A stretch of DNA of 31,112 nucleotides, taken from IMG/VR virus record IMGVR_UViG_3300010354_000357, positions 1 through 31,112 of that record, one strand, 5' to 3'. Under the pieces are notes generated by a model. That model did no database searches, was not told where the DNA came from, and saw only the letters and a program-made list of their open reading frames with translations. Below are positions 6,607 to 18,200 of this stretch, in pieces (the stretch's first letter is position 1; the number at the start of each line of letters is the position of its first letter). Made by a program: the position numbers and the translations under genes. This DNA is from a virus.

Positions 6607-9600
6607 TACGCTAAAGCAATAACTCTTATATCTTTAAATTTCAGTGGAGTTGCCTCATTAGATCCACTCATTACTATCTTAATAGAAAATCCAACAAATT
6701 GATCTAAGTTTTGAGCAGTGAACTGATATTCCGAAAATTCACCTTCTTGATTTGCTCCAACAAACGAATCGGGCAATCCATCATTTAAAGAAACATTAAT
6801 GATAGTATCCCCAATTCCATCCCCATTAAGATCATTTAAATTATTATATCCGGGGAAAAGTTCATAAGACTGATCTGTTCCTGTTGAATTTGCTCTAATT
6901 AATTTATATAAAACTCTAAAATTACTACTTGAAGATCTATAAGTGTTTGTTATAACTTTAAGTGAAGTTGCTGGTTTTACTAAATTTATTTGTTTAGAAA
7001 TGTAAACTGATGCGTGAGGATCATTTACTAGATTATTTGACCTTGGATCAGAAGAATAATTTGTAATTGGGGAATTTAATCTATTTCTAATTAGAGCAAC
7101 TGATGTGGACTCTGTTAAATCAATCACTGGAGATAAATTTACATCCGAAGATTGTAAATTTATTCCTATGGTTAATGATTTTGATCTAGGTATAAATTGA
7201 AGATTTCTAGTTTCGTTAATTTTTGATGCTACTAACCTAGGTGTATTGAAATTGTTTTTGGAATTTAAAGAGATTTCAGAATAACCTTGATCTAAGAATG
7301 ATGCCTCAGATCCTCCTCCACTAGTACCGGAAATAGTTCTAATTAAGGAAGAAATTGATGTTCTGTCTGGAGAAATTATATTAAATTTAGGTATTATTGA
7401 ATTAAATTGATAGTTTTGAGTAGCTTTACAATTTCCTCCGCCAAAAGTTTTTTCATTTGCAAATATTGCATTTACATTGTCATATTGCCCAAATTGTAAA
7501 TAATAATTATCAGCATCTCTTAGGGAAGATAATAATGAGGAATTTGATGGAAGGACGTGATTTGCGTTTATCCTAATTAAAGAAACATTATTAGATTCGT
7601 ATTTGTATACTAATGATCCAGGATCGTGATTTCTGCTAGCAGAATTGTTGATTCCTCTACTTAAAATTGATAATGAACCACTGTTTACCGCATAATAAGA
7701 AATAATTTCATTATTAATTAGAACATAACCAGTGTTAATACCAGAAACAACTCTTCCCTCAAACGTTGTAAAGTTTGATGTATTGGCTATTGATATAACT
7801 GTGCTTGATGAAACTAAAGATGATTGTAAAGGTTCTGGTGTTGTGTCTGGAGATACGCCACTTATTATAACCATATTGTTATTTGCGTGCATTCCATGAC
7901 TATAATGATTAACTTTGAAAACATTTCCTGTATATAAATCACTAGGAACATATGCTGGATTTCTTGTAGAAGTTCCAGCCAATGAAACTAAAGTGGTATT
8001 ATCATAGTATGATAACCCTGTTCCACTGGCAAATTCTTGCATATAAACATTCTTTAAATATAAAGTATCAATATTTGCTCTTGCGGAAACTGATAATGTA
8101 GCATTTGATCCTTTTCCAATGTAACTGGTTGTTATTCCCAGCATATCACCTAAAGCATATCCTTCTCCACTACTTGCTATAGAAACATTTGATATTTTTC
8201 CACCAGAAATAGTTATATTTGCAGAAGCACTTACTACATTTGGACCATATCCTTGAATTGTATATAACGGAACATTAGTAAAAGTACCATCAGAATATCC
8301 AGTTCCAACATTGGATGCAGTTAAGGTCAAGATATTTCCACCAACTTGCTCAATAAATCCATAATTGCTATTTGCATTAGAAACTATCTTTCTTCCAATA
8401 CTATATACATTTTGTGCAGAACTTCCATATGAAGTTGTTATTCCAATTACTAGCTTTCTCGGATATGCAGTTATCGGATTTTCGACTAATTTTTCAATGT
8501 TGCTGTCATAATCTTCTCCCAAATTATTACTTAAGTTGGGATTAACAAAATATGCGGTTCCACTAGATTGTGAAAACTGAGCTTTATAAAATTTAAATTT
8601 CAAATCTTGATATAATGATGCAACAGGTCCAGTTCCATTATGGGATTTATATAAATGACCACCAATATATTGATTTGAATAAAATACTTGTAAAGAATTA
8701 GGATAAGTTTGCGTTTCAACAGTTGCTTTATTTGATTCTGCGGTCCAAATTTTATATTTTGAGGATGATGGCGAATAAATCGCAATACAATATTGCTTAT
8801 TTGGTTCTAGATATAATGGAGAATTTAATTTTATATTAGTTGGTGTGCTTCCATTAGGTGAAGTTTTAATATTAGATGGTAAAACACTAACTCTTGCATA
8901 ATCTTGAAGTAATTTTTTAGTTGGATTTCCACCAAGATCAGATTCTCTTATTTCTAACGTTAATTTCTCATCAGAATCTTTTTCTGAGAAAAATAAATCA
9001 ATTGATGTTAAAAATCCACCTGTATTATCTGTTTTGAATGTTTGTATTAATGGATGCTTATTTGCTAGTAAATCTCTAGATATTACAGGTCTTCTAACTA
9101 GAGTTCCATTATATGAATTTGGATTTCTTGACACATAGAAAGAAGTTTCACAATAACTTATTGTAGAAGATCCCTGAGATTGTAATTTAAAAGTTTTATC
9201 ACCAAGTATAAATGATGTAGATGGCATTGGATTTACATATGGGTTTCTGATATAAAAACAACCTATTAAATCCCCATAATTATCGGTTATCAACTCTTGA
9301 TTTTGGACAGTTGCTTGAGCTCCACTAGTTCTTCCAACTAAAAGCATTCCATAAGGAGTATATCCGTAATATCTACCATCAGACTCATCCATTAAAGAAT
9401 AAGTATCTATATTAATTATAGTAGATGACTGTGAATATACACTAAGGACATTTGTTGGGTCATATGGATTTATTGTATACTTTTCTGTTGGATTTCCATA
9501 ATAACCAAATTTGTGATCTAAATCTGCTAATCTAAAACAAGCAACTCTATTAGATCCAACATAACCGTCAACGGTTTCTCCAGATTTAAATATTCCGGAT

Positions 9601-12600
9601 ACCATTGATATTTTTAAAAGTTTTGGGATTATATCAATATCAGATTTGCCATCAAACGATGAAAAATACTTTGTAGAAGGCAATAAATTTTTTGCAGTAA
9701 ATTCAACATTTCTAGATCTTAATTTTTCTCCAGACTCATTGCTTAGTATTAAATTTTGGAGATAAGAATTTTCCCAATCACTTTGTGTTTTTACTACAGA
9801 TCCTTTAAAATTATTAATAGTTCTAACCCAAGAATCTGTTGATGGGCGCAATGTTAGATTTCCTGAAAAATCTGTTAGTCCAAAAGGATTTAAATTTTCT
9901 TCAGTAGTAGCAAATGGTTGTGCTATATCTCCCCATTCAACTTCATTATAATTTAATGTAATTAAATCTCCAGTCTTTTTAACATTTGGATCAAACAAAT
10001 CTATATTCGTTGAAAAATCAGCACTCTCAAAATTTATATTTTCACTTGGTAAAATTTGTGTTTTTAATGAATATAATGAAACGTCAGTAGTTAATTCATT
10101 TTTTTCACCATCAATTGCAGATTTGGCGTCGGAATTTGAAATTTCAATAAAATTATTAGTTTTAAAATTATCAACAAAGAATCCACATTTAAATCTACTT
10201 AATCCATCTTCATCAATTATTTGTAAAGATTTTGTATCTAATTCTAATAATGTTAAAGATGCAAATTCTTCTAAACTTTTAATTCTATCTTCTAGTTTTC
10301 CAATATCTTTCATAGTATAACGCTTATTTTCAATTTGAGTAACTTTTATGTCACTAATATTGTAAACGTATGGTGGATATTTAATTATTCCAACATCCAT
10401 TGAATCATCTAAAGTCAAAGGTGGATTTGGATTTATTGCTGGATTGCCTTTTATTAATTGGAATAATCCAGTTTTTGTTAAAACTACTCTATCAATTCTT
10501 GGAACGTAGTATGAATAACCAACCGAAGAAGTTTCATTTTGTGCAATAATTGAAGAAGGACTTAGTGCAGATAAAAAGTTTCTGGACGAAAATGCAAAAG
10601 GAGAATAACCAATAGAAGTAAATTTAGAAACTCTAGGTCTAAAATCCAATACATCACTTAGAGAAATATTTGTACTTAATTTTGGTATATCTTTTTTATA
10701 TCTTTCTGAATCATAACTATTTACGGTATAAACATCTCCACTATCAATAGAATCCACTTCATAATAATTGAATATAATTGTTAATTTTTTTGTTGGTGAA
10801 CTAGTACCAACTCTTCTTTTTATTCTGGAATAATCATAATATTGTTCCCTTTGCCCACCATCTAAAGAATAATCGCCAGTTTTATTAATATATCTTCCTT
10901 CATAAATTGAAGTTAATTGGGAAGAAACTTTAGATTCTTCAAATTTTACAACTTCTAGTGGTTGAAACTTGTTTCCATTTAAATAAACAAATTCAACTTC
11001 ATTTGATGAAGATGATATTACTTGTCCAACTGCATTACTTGTTGCACCTCTACAATACTCTCCAACAATTACAGTTGAATTTAAACTAGTTCCTGATGGG
11101 AAAATTAATCTATCAAGTTGTGCTGGATTACTATCTAAAGATTCGAAAATTCCTACTATCTTTGCAACATCTGGAACATTTAAAGATATTTCTTCATCTT
11201 CTATCCTCAATCCATAATATGGACTAGTTGACAGACCACTAAGATTAGCAGTGATAGACGAAGAAGTTTTATCTATTATAATACTTTCACTTTTTTTATA
11301 AATTTTTGTTTTATTTCTTACTACATTTTTTATAGCAGTAACTTGAATAGTTATATTAGACTGGGATGGTCTTAATCCAGAAATAAGTAGTGTCGCTCCA
11401 TTATCTGCAAATCTTATTTTATCTGAAGAAAGAGGATCAACAACTCCATCACTGTAGAATAAAGCATATCTTTCAGGTCTATATTGAGAAAAATATGCGT
11501 TTGAAACACCAATATCACTTGACGCGGATAAATTTAATGTTCCTGTATTTGAAGTACTTTTTCCAGTTACTTGTTTTTTTATAGTTAGGGATGCCCCACC
11601 TAAATCAACTGAAGATATATTGGAATTGCCAAGTTTTGAATATAAGTAAGATTTGTCCTCATTTTTAATTGACGATTCGCCTAAGAAAAATGTAGAGTTA
11701 ATTGTTGTTTGTGGTAAAGAACCAACACAAACATTTGTAACGTTTGAAACTGGGGCAATAGTTAAAGATAAACCGCCATTATTTACTGAAACAACCCTTG
11801 CATATGATTCTGTAGAAAAACCAGATCTTTGATATCTAATAATAGCATCACTTTTTATTCCTACAAAATTTTTCCCGGAACAAGTTACCGTGCTTATCCC
11901 AGATGCTCCTTCACTAATAGTTATTACATCAGTTATATTAAAGTTAGGTGCTATTTGTTTCTGTAAAAAAGTATCTGCAGAAAAATCAGTGCTTAGACCT
12001 AGACTGGAAGAATCTTGATAGACTGATTTAATATCTTGACTTCCGTATGTTTTTATTGAAGATACTACTCTAGTTATACCAGTATTATTGTTTATGGTAA
12101 TCTGTTCATTTTGAATAAATGTTCCAGAAACTTGAGACACTGTTAGTTCTTTTTCATTTGGAGATCCAACAACATATGCAGATGCTCCACTACTTAATCC
12201 TTTAATATATGAAGTTTCTGGGCATTCGTTAGAAGTTAATGAAGCACTTAATGTCAATACTGTATATGTTTGCACATCATACAGATATAAATTAAATCTT
12301 GAAGAAGGATCTACATAAGCCGAATCACTTGAAGAAAATGAATATACTCTTGCTTTACCTATAGTTGTTCCAGTTCCGGAAATTGTACTTGATTTTCTAT
12401 AGTTAAAAAGATCAATAGAATAATTATTATCAATACCCACAAAAGGAGATCCTGAAACATTATTTAAGATAAGTAAATTTCCCATTTCAAATGGAACAGG
12501 AACATTCCTTAAAGATTCGGTTGTTCTTGGTTTTTCTACATCTAATAAAACTGTTCCTGTATTTTCAACATCATAACCACCAACATATGCCTTACCTGAA

Positions 12601-13658
12601 GAAATTTTAACACACAATAAATCTTCAGATGGAACATTGTTTTGATCTGTTCTTTGATTTGAAGTAAAAACTCCATTAGAATCTATTAAATTGTTAAGAG
12701 ACTCTTCGACTTCTATATTGAATGGTGCTAAGGTATAATTGCCAGATTCTTCATAAGTTCTTTTTGCTAAGAAATCTTTTATTAATGAATAATCTGTTGT
12801 TTCTTTTATTTTTTTGACTTGCCCATCAGTAATTCTTAGTAATTCTATAAAACTTTTATCATCATAATCACTTAAAAGTTTTTTTGATAATTTGGTTGAG
12901 ATTTTAAATCTATCTGACCCTGGAGCAGAGTAGTTTGTAAATCCTTTTGCATTGTCATATAAACTAGTATCACTTTTTGCAGTAACAACTTCTTCAAAAA
13001 CACTCAATCCAACTCTATAAGATGGTGAATTTGTATATTGGTCAAGTATTAAAGTGTCTTCTGCTACTGAAACAAAGTATCCTCTAATAAAATAAATTCC
13101 AGGAGAAATAGAAACTGCTGATCCCGTGCTAGTGGAATTTGTTTCTAAAAGAGTTGCTATTGTGCTGCCTGATGTTATAGAAGTATTTCCGTAACTAAAT
13201 GTCTCTTCTGTAATCAGTGTTTCCCCATCTACAAATTGAGAAGATTCAAATTGGGTATTTGCTGATAAGTATTTTACGTATAATGTAGTTACATTTTCTG
13301 TAGAGTCTATTCTTTTAACTACATTTTGAACTATTGCAGTTATTTGAGAAGTTTGACCTTTTATTTTTTTACCTACCAAACTATCTACATAAAATTCTAC
13401 ATCTAAACCAAGATGTACTGGATCAATTTTAACTGCATAATAATTTCTATTAAAAGAAATATTTCCAGGGATAACTACCGAACCATCTTTGAATATATTA
13501 TTTCCAAAAGCAGAAATTTGATTTTGTAATATACTCTGTAATGTTGTTAATTCTCTAGCTTGAACTGGAAATCCTGGTTTAAATAAAACTTTATAAAAAT
13601 TTTTTTCTGCATCAAAATCGTCATAATAAGGGGAAACGTTTAAATCTGTTTTTTCCAT
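6606..13658 (-). CDS. giant DUF4815-type baseplate/tail-fibre protein
   Basis: 2350 aa. The N-terminus (NVSPYYDDFDAEKNFYKVLF, then KPGFPVQARELTTLQSILQN) is the hallmark of the DUF4815 family, common as a long structural protein in cyanophages. Landmarks: VLDFRPRV near 1006; a short coil (DIGKLEDRIKSLEEFASLTL) near 1115; SWVRTINNFKG near 1275; GGFLTSIDLFFSEKDSDEKL near 1545, a carbohydrate-module-like stretch; two GSGY-type units near 1775-1835; HYSHGMHANNNMVIISGV near 1910; an EIISYY...ILSRG unit near 1985; and DLNGDGIGD at about 2276, a calcium-loop-like motif. It follows gp8 by 5 nt and takes the place of T4 gp9-gp12. It probably forms the peripheral baseplate or a fibre and may contact the host. 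No signal or membrane segments are visible. Confidence 0.85.
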   Translation of the reverse strand: MEKTDLNVSPYYDDFDAEKNFYKVLFKPGFPVQARELTTLQSILQNQISAFGNNIFKDGSVVIPGNISFNRNYYAVKIDPVHLGLDVEFYVDSLVGKKIKGQTSQITAIVQNVVKRIDSTENVTTLYVKYLSANTQFESSQFVDGETLITEETFSYGNTSITSGSTIATLLETNSTSTGSAVSISPGIYFIRGYFVSVAEDTLILDQYTNSPSYRVGLSVFEEVVTAKSDTSLYDNAKGFTNYSAPGSDRFKISTKLSKKLLSDYDDKSFIELLRITDGQVKKIKETTDYSLIKDFLAKRTYEESGNYTLAPFNIEVEESLNNLIDSNGVFTSNQRTDQNNVPSEDLLCVKISSGKAYVGGYDVENTGTVLLDVEKPRTTESLRNVPVPFEMGNLLILNNVSGSPFVGIDNNYSIDLFNYRKSSTISGTGTTIGKARVYSFSSSDSAYVDPSSRFNLYLYDVQTYTVLTLSASLTSNECPETSYIKGLSSGASAYVVGSPNEKELTVSQVSGTFIQNEQITINNNTGITRVVSSIKTYGSQDIKSVYQDSSSLGLSTDFSADTFLQKQIAPNFNITDVITISEGASGISTVTCSGKNFVGIKSDAIIRYQRSGFSTESYARVVSVNNGGLSLTIAPVSNVTNVCVGSLPQTTINSTFFLGESSIKNEDKSYLYSKLGNSNISSVDLGGASLTIKKQVTGKSTSNTGTLNLSASSDIGVSNAYFSQYRPERYALFYSDGVVDPLSSDKIRFADNGATLLISGLRPSQSNITIQVTAIKNVVRNKTKIYKKSESIIIDKTSSSITANLSGLSTSPYYGLRIEDEEISLNVPDVAKIVGIFESLDSNPAQLDRLIFPSGTSLNSTVIVGEYCRGATSNAVGQVISSSSNEVEFVYLNGNKFQPLEVVKFEESKVSSQLTSIYEGRYINKTGDYSLDGGQREQYYDYSRIKRRVGTSSPTKKLTIIFNYYEVDSIDSGDVYTVNSYDSERYKKDIPKLSTNISLSDVLDFRPRVSKFTSIGYSPFAFSSRNFLSALSPSSIIAQNETSSVGYSYYVPRIDRVVLTKTGLFQLIKGNPAINPNPPLTLDDSMDVGIIKYPPYVYNISDIKVTQIENKRYTMKDIGKLEDRIKSLEEFASLTLLELDTKSLQIIDEDGLSRFKCGFFVDNFKTNNFIEISNSDAKSAIDGEKNELTTDVSLYSLKTQILPSENINFESADFSTNIDLFDPNVKKTGDLITLNYNEVEWGDIAQPFATTEENLNPFGLTDFSGNLTLRPSTDSWVRTINNFKGSVVKTQSDWENSYLQNLILSNESGEKLRSRNVEFTAKNLLPSTKYFSSFDGKSDIDIIPKLLKISMVSGIFKSGETVDGYVGSNRVACFRLADLDHKFGYYGNPTEKYTINPYDPTNVLSVYSQSSTIINIDTYSLMDESDGRYYGYTPYGMLLVGRTSGAQATVQNQELITDNYGDLIGCFYIRNPYVNPMPSTSFILGDKTFKLQSQGSSTISYCETSFYVSRNPNSYNGTLVRRPVISRDLLANKHPLIQTFKTDNTGGFLTSIDLFFSEKDSDEKLTLEIRESDLGGNPTKKLLQDYARVSVLPSNIKTSPNGSTPTNIKLNSPLYLEPNKQYCIAIYSPSSSKYKIWTAESNKATVETQTYPNSLQVFYSNQYIGGHLYKSHNGTGPVASLYQDLKFKFYKAQFSQSSGTAYFVNPNLSNNLGEDYDSNIEKLVENPITAYPRKLVIGITTSYGSSAQNVYSIGRKIVSNANSNYGFIEQVGGNILTLTASNVGTGYSDGTFTNVPLYTIQGYGPNVVSASANITISGGKISNVSIASSGEGYALGDMLGITTSYIGKGSNATLSVSARANIDTLYLKNVYMQEFASGTGLSYYDNTTLVSLAGTSTRNPAYVPSDLYTGNVFKVNHYSHGMHANNNMVIISGVSPDTTPEPLQSSLVSSSTVISIANTSNFTTFEGRVVSGINTGYVLINNEIISYYAVNSGSLSILSRGINNSASRNHDPGSLVYKYESNNVSLIRINANHVLPSNSSLLSSLRDADNYYLQFGQYDNVNAIFANEKTFGGGNCKATQNYQFNSIIPKFNIISPDRTSISSLIRTISGTSGGGSEASFLDQGYSEISLNSKNNFNTPRLVASKINETRNLQFIPRSKSLTIGINLQSSDVNLSPVIDLTESTSVALIRNRLNSPITNYSSDPRSNNLVNDPHASVYISKQINLVKPATSLKVITNTYRSSSSNFRVLYKLIRANSTGTDQSYELFPGYNNLNDLNGDGIGDTIINVSLNDGLPDSFVGANQEGEFSEYQFTAQNLDQFVGFSIKIVMSGSNEATPLKFKDIRVIALA

Positions 13659-13663
13659 TTTAG

Positions 13664-15226
13664 TTAAAATTCCAGTACAATTTTAATGTCTTCTTTTTGC
13701 CTTGGACTTCTAGTTACAAGCGGTCGGTTGTCCAAATAAATTACATCGCCAGATGATTTATTTATTTCTGGTTGAGACATTCCATTTATAAATGTTGAAC
13801 CTAAATTAACAGATTTAGTTGAAGTTAAATCTGTGGTTATGCCACTGAAGTTTATATCAATAGATCCACTGAATGAATTTGATGATGTTATTACACCACC
13901 TATTGTAGAAAATCCAACTGCCTTAGATTTAAACGCAACATCTTTAGAATCTTTTTGGTCGTATGATAATGAATTATAATATAAAGATCTATCCGTAAAA
14001 TATTTCAAAACATTTGTTTGTTGATCAAATGATGCAATATATCCTATTGCTGTTCCAACACCGCTTATTGTTTGATATATTGGATTTCCTGGTATTGCAT
14101 CATCCGGATAAGAAACTGAATTTGATAATAATTTTATTGCGTGTACGCCAGAGAATGTATCCCCTGAAAAAATGGAACTTGAAGATCCAGCAATGTTTGG
14201 ATTTTTAAGTATACCAATTTGTGCAAATTTTGCATCTGTTGGAAAATCTTTTGTAGAATCGTCAAATCTAGCATAAAGTAAAACTCTTTCACATCCAAGT
14301 TCATTATAAATGTCATAACCATGTCCCTTTGATGGCGGTATAATTGGTATTAAGTGTGCAAAAGAAGTTGCACTTTGATTTATTGAAGATAAGTCTACTC
14401 TTCCATAAGTGTAGTTTTTTCCTCCACTAGAAACTATCACATCATTTATTCTTCCACCAACAACATCAACTATGACTTTTGCACCTTCACCATCCCCTAT
14501 AATATCCAATTCTGAGGTTGATTGTGTATATCCAGAACCTGCAGATTCTATATAAACTTTTTTAATTTGATTGGTATTTACTGATGAATCTGCACTATTT
14601 CTTATGGCAGATATATCAGGATCAGTTGTAGTATCCCAATCAATTGGGACAGAAATATACTCTATAGAATCAAATTTTATAATATCTGAAGGACTAACTG
14701 TGAACAAATATTTCCAAACATACCCATCTCCACTTTCTCCTGCCCTAGATGGCTCTAAATCGACAAATTTTGGCTCATCTTGGGAAGGATTTCCTAGTCT
14801 GTTTGCTGAGGATGATCCATTGTCTATGCACAAATAAACTCTATAATCGCTATTAACTACATAATAGTTCGCATCATATAATCTATATGAATTAGTTTTT
14901 CGTGATGGATTACTGACAGAATAATCATGACGATACAGTTCATATATGGTATTTTTAGTCCAATCAACTCGTCTAATTAATCTTCTAATATTGCCAGTTG
15001 TTATTTTCTTTCCAAATAATATAGTATCTCTAGAGTGATTTAAATAATTAAAATTGTCAATTGGAGTTGGAATTGCTTCATCCCAGGTTGAAGATCTTCC
15101 AAATCCAACTGCTGTGGGATTTGGAAGACCTAAGAATATATAATACGAATTGTTTGAATCTTTAACCGAATCTACAAAATTACCGGCATTTAATATTCGA
15201 AATTGATCAGTAACAATTGCAGACAT
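13664..15226 (-). CDS. gp8: baseplate wedge protein gp8
   Basis: 520 aa, against 334 in T4 gp8, a dimeric wedge subunit joining gp7, gp10 and gp6. Shared landmarks from T4: IVTDQFR (IVTSKFR in T4) at 4-10, FGRSSTW (FGRSEPW) at 42-48, RRVDW (RRDW) at 85-89, YRVYLCID (YRCLD) at 128-135, GDGYVWKYLF (GDGYVWEYLF) at 166-175, EYISVP at 189-194, and a C-terminal GDVIYLDNRPLVTRSPRQKE (GEMIYMENRPPIIMAMDQTE). The extra length is mainly a GSGY-type insertion at about 220-280 and a Ser/Gly-rich stretch at 340-470. AAGGAAT lies upstream of the ATG at 15226, and a TATAAATA late box is 20 nt away. Assignment is firm. Confidence 0.93.
   Translation of the reverse strand: MSAIVTDQFRILNAGNFVDSVKDSNNSYYIFLGLPNPTAVGFGRSSTWDEAIPTPIDNFNYLNHSRDTILFGKKITTGNIRRLIRRVDWTKNTIYELYRHDYSVSNPSRKTNSYRLYDANYYVVNSDYRVYLCIDNGSSSANRLGNPSQDEPKFVDLEPSRAGESGDGYVWKYLFTVSPSDIIKFDSIEYISVPIDWDTTTDPDISAIRNSADSSVNTNQIKKVYIESAGSGYTQSTSELDIIGDGEGAKVIVDVVGGRINDVIVSSGGKNYTYGRVDLSSINQSATSFAHLIPIIPPSKGHGYDIYNELGCERVLLYARFDDSTKDFPTDAKFAQIGILKNPNIAGSSSSIFSGDTFSGVHAIKLLSNSVSYPDDAIPGNPIYQTISGVGTAIGYIASFDQQTNVLKYFTDRSLYYNSLSYDQKDSKDVAFKSKAVGFSTIGGVITSSNSFSGSIDINFSGITTDLTSTKSVNLGSTFINGMSQPEINKSSGDVIYLDNRPLVTRSPRQKEDIKIVLEF
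14387..14566 (-). repeat. GSGY-type repeat pair inserted in gp8
   Basis: This codes for about residues 221-280 of gp8: ESAGSGYTQSTSELDI, then a GEGAKVIVDVVGGRINDV linker and SSGGKNYTYGRVDL. The pattern is the same as in gp14 and the gp7-like giant. T4 gp8 has no counterpart between its wedge-core segments. Boundaries are approximate. Confidence 0.65.
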
Positions 15227-15245
15227 TATTATTCCTTTTTTTCTT

Positions 15246-15253
15246 TATTTATA
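15246..15253 (-). promoter_or_regulatory. T4-like late promoter box (TATAAATA)
   Basis: Exact TATAAATA on the minus strand, in the 29-nt gap between the gp7-like giant and gp8, 19 nt before the gp8 ATG. The surrounding 18 nt (15238-15255, minus strand CATATAAATAAAGAAAAA) is identical to the box before gp25. A start about 6 nt downstream would leave a very short leader that still contains the AAGGAAT ribosome site. Confidence 0.78.
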
Positions 15254-15255
15254 TG

Positions 15256-18200
15256 TTATAAATCAATTTTTGAAAGTGCCCCAGTTGAGCGAAGACCAAA
15301 TTTTCTCCTTTGTATTGTCGGATACGTAGTTAAACCTACTGAAGTTGTATACTCATTCAAATTCACCGAGATGGAATTAATGTTATCTGATCTTTTTAAT
15401 CCACTAAATCTTCCCCAAGAAAACTCTCCCTTTTTAGTATTACCAAATGTTGAAATTCCGGTAATATTACTGTTTGACATTATATTGCATGTTATAGAAC
15501 CTTGTAAATTTAAATTAGTAATAGAATGTACGTAATAAATGTTATTGCAATATTCTGTTCCTATGGCAACTTTTTCTGTATTATTTGAATCAATAGAAGT
15601 TAATCCAGAACCAACAGTTGTATCAAAAACATATATTGGATATCCAACTTTTAATGTATTTGGATCATAATCCTGGTCATATTTTACAAAGAATTTAATT
15701 GCAAGGTCAGTGCCTATTCCGGAAGTTGTTGTTATACCTGTTATTATTCCCGAAAATCCGTCCACAAAAATAATATCTTTTATTATTTCCTTATTGGCAG
15801 TAGGAACTGGAGCAATAACCTGAGGTGGATTTGTATGAGTATATCCGAATCCAGGACTTACGATATTTATTGGTGAGGTAATTGTTCCTGCGGACGAAAC
15901 AGTTGCATAAATTATTGCATTTGATCCACCCACACCAACCGAACGAGTTTTAAGTAAAATACTATTTCCAATACCAAGATATCCAGATCCACCATTAATT
16001 ATTGATATTGAAGATATTGAAGTTGATCCGGTAGATACTACTGCACTGATGGCAGCAGACACTGGATCTTGATTTGCAATAACCAATCCATCAAACGAAC
16101 GTACTTCATTGCCGAAATTATTTTCTTCATAATTAAAAAATTGAGCATCATCTACAAATATAAAATTATCCGAAGGCGTAAATGATTTAATTATTTTCGC
16201 GGTTGGGAATACTAAAGGTTCTATAGAATCTCTTTCTTTTGAATAAAATGTTTCGTTTATAATTAAATCTCTTTTTTGAGTTATTAGATTAATTGGTCTT
16301 GGATTAATTTGATCAACACCATCACCAAGATAAATTCCAGTTTCAAAAATATCTGAAGAAAGTATATAAGAAACTAACCTTGGATCTTGACCAATAGTTT
16401 GTGGTATGAGATCATTTTTGTTTATTTGAACAGAGTCACCAGGTTTAATAGTTTGTGTAATATCAACCTCAACACTATCTACACCTGAAGTTCCTCTATA
16501 AAAGAATATAGAAATATTATCAGAAGGTTTTGGTGCTTCTAAGAATGAAAATGTAGTTCCTCCGGTGAATCTATAAGAAACATCAGGTTCTTGCATAACT
16601 CCATTTATGTAAATTAATAGAACGGAATCAAAATCAATCAGAGAAGAGTCTGGATCAAGTCTATTAATTTCAAAACTTAAGAGTTCACCATTTTTGTATA
16701 ATGGGAATCTAGTTCGAATTCCATCTTGTAATTGTTTAATGTTATCAATATAATCAAATTCCCCAACTTGCCACGAAGCAAAGCTATCTGCTTTAATATC
16801 AGTTACTGTAAATAAAATTGGAGTTATTGGTTTTTGCAATCCTTGTGCAGTTGTTAACCCCACAGGTTGGAATATATCTCCAAGTTCAAATCCATATCCA
16901 GATTTATTTAATTCATAATCTGATATTCTATAGTATGTTGAATTTACCCCAACTTCTATGGATGGACTTACTGAGAAAGTTAAAGAAACGCCAATTCCGC
17001 ACTTAGTAGTATTACCTACAGAAACTTTAGAAACCCCTACAATAGGAAGCCTTTCATACGATGGATCTGGGATAGCAACATATGGATTTACATACCCACT
17101 ACCACCGCTTACGATATTAAAAGAAGTTACAGTGCCTCCAGAACCAACAAATGCTTTTATATTTGCAGGAGTTCCGTTGTGTAAAGAGTCTGTTATACCG
17201 ATTGAGATTGTATTATAATACCCCGACCCAATAATAGGACCTATATCAAAACCAAAAGTAGTACTAAATGCAACATTATTAGTTGTTGATTTTGAAATAA
17301 AAATAGAATTAATTCCAATTGATGATACTAAAGTGTCATATTGTAAAAATCTAGTTAAGTTTGGAACTATTGGATTTACTAAATTTAAAGTTTGCTCATT
17401 CAAAATGTCAATAACTTTTTGTCCAACAGAAATGGAAGTAGTAGTAATTCCAGTTATGACATCAGTATTAATTCCTATCATTCCAGTCGTTGCTATACCA
17501 ACAACGATTGATGTTGTGAAACCTATAGATCTAATTGATCCACCAGCACCAACTTTTAAATCAATCATTGATGAAGGTATTCCAACTAAAGGTGCATAAC
17601 CAAGACCTCCAGTAAATGCCAATGAAACTAAAATACCACCTCTTGGCAATTCATTTTGATTTACATCATAGTCCACCGTAAATACATCATTTGTATTTGG
17701 TATTTTTATGCCAGTAAATGAAACACTTGATATTCCTGGAGACGAAAGTATTTCGTAATTATTTCCAGTATTATTTTGAGTGTCTGGTGTTTGGAATACA
17801 TCATTGATGAAAACTAAATTATTTCCTGGTATAGCGTTTGCAACAGGAACTTCATTTTTATAAAGGGTAAATGTTCTTGCAATTCCCGTAAAATTTTGAG
17901 ATATGTCATCATATATTTGATTTCCAGTATAATCTTTTCTTAAAAATACTCTTCCATTAAATGTTGATTTTGGAGAAGGGAGGTAATTTTCACTTAATAC
18001 ATCATTATTGCCTTTTCCATCTGGTGCATCAGCAAACCAAATTTTATTGCCAACAATATTATATGCCCCTTTATAAAGTCTAAAGACATCTCCACTAGTA
18101 TGGAAGGTTTCAGTTGAACCTAAAGATGCCCTAATAACTTGAACTAGTGGTATTGATCCAATACCAGTTATTGGTCCCTTAACTGTGGTTCCAAATCCAA

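Noticed and set aside
13759-13766. AATAAATA on the minus strand inside gp8
   Set aside because: It lies within coding sequence about 93 nt before the next ATG, unlike the other boxes, and AT-rich DNA yields such matches by chance.
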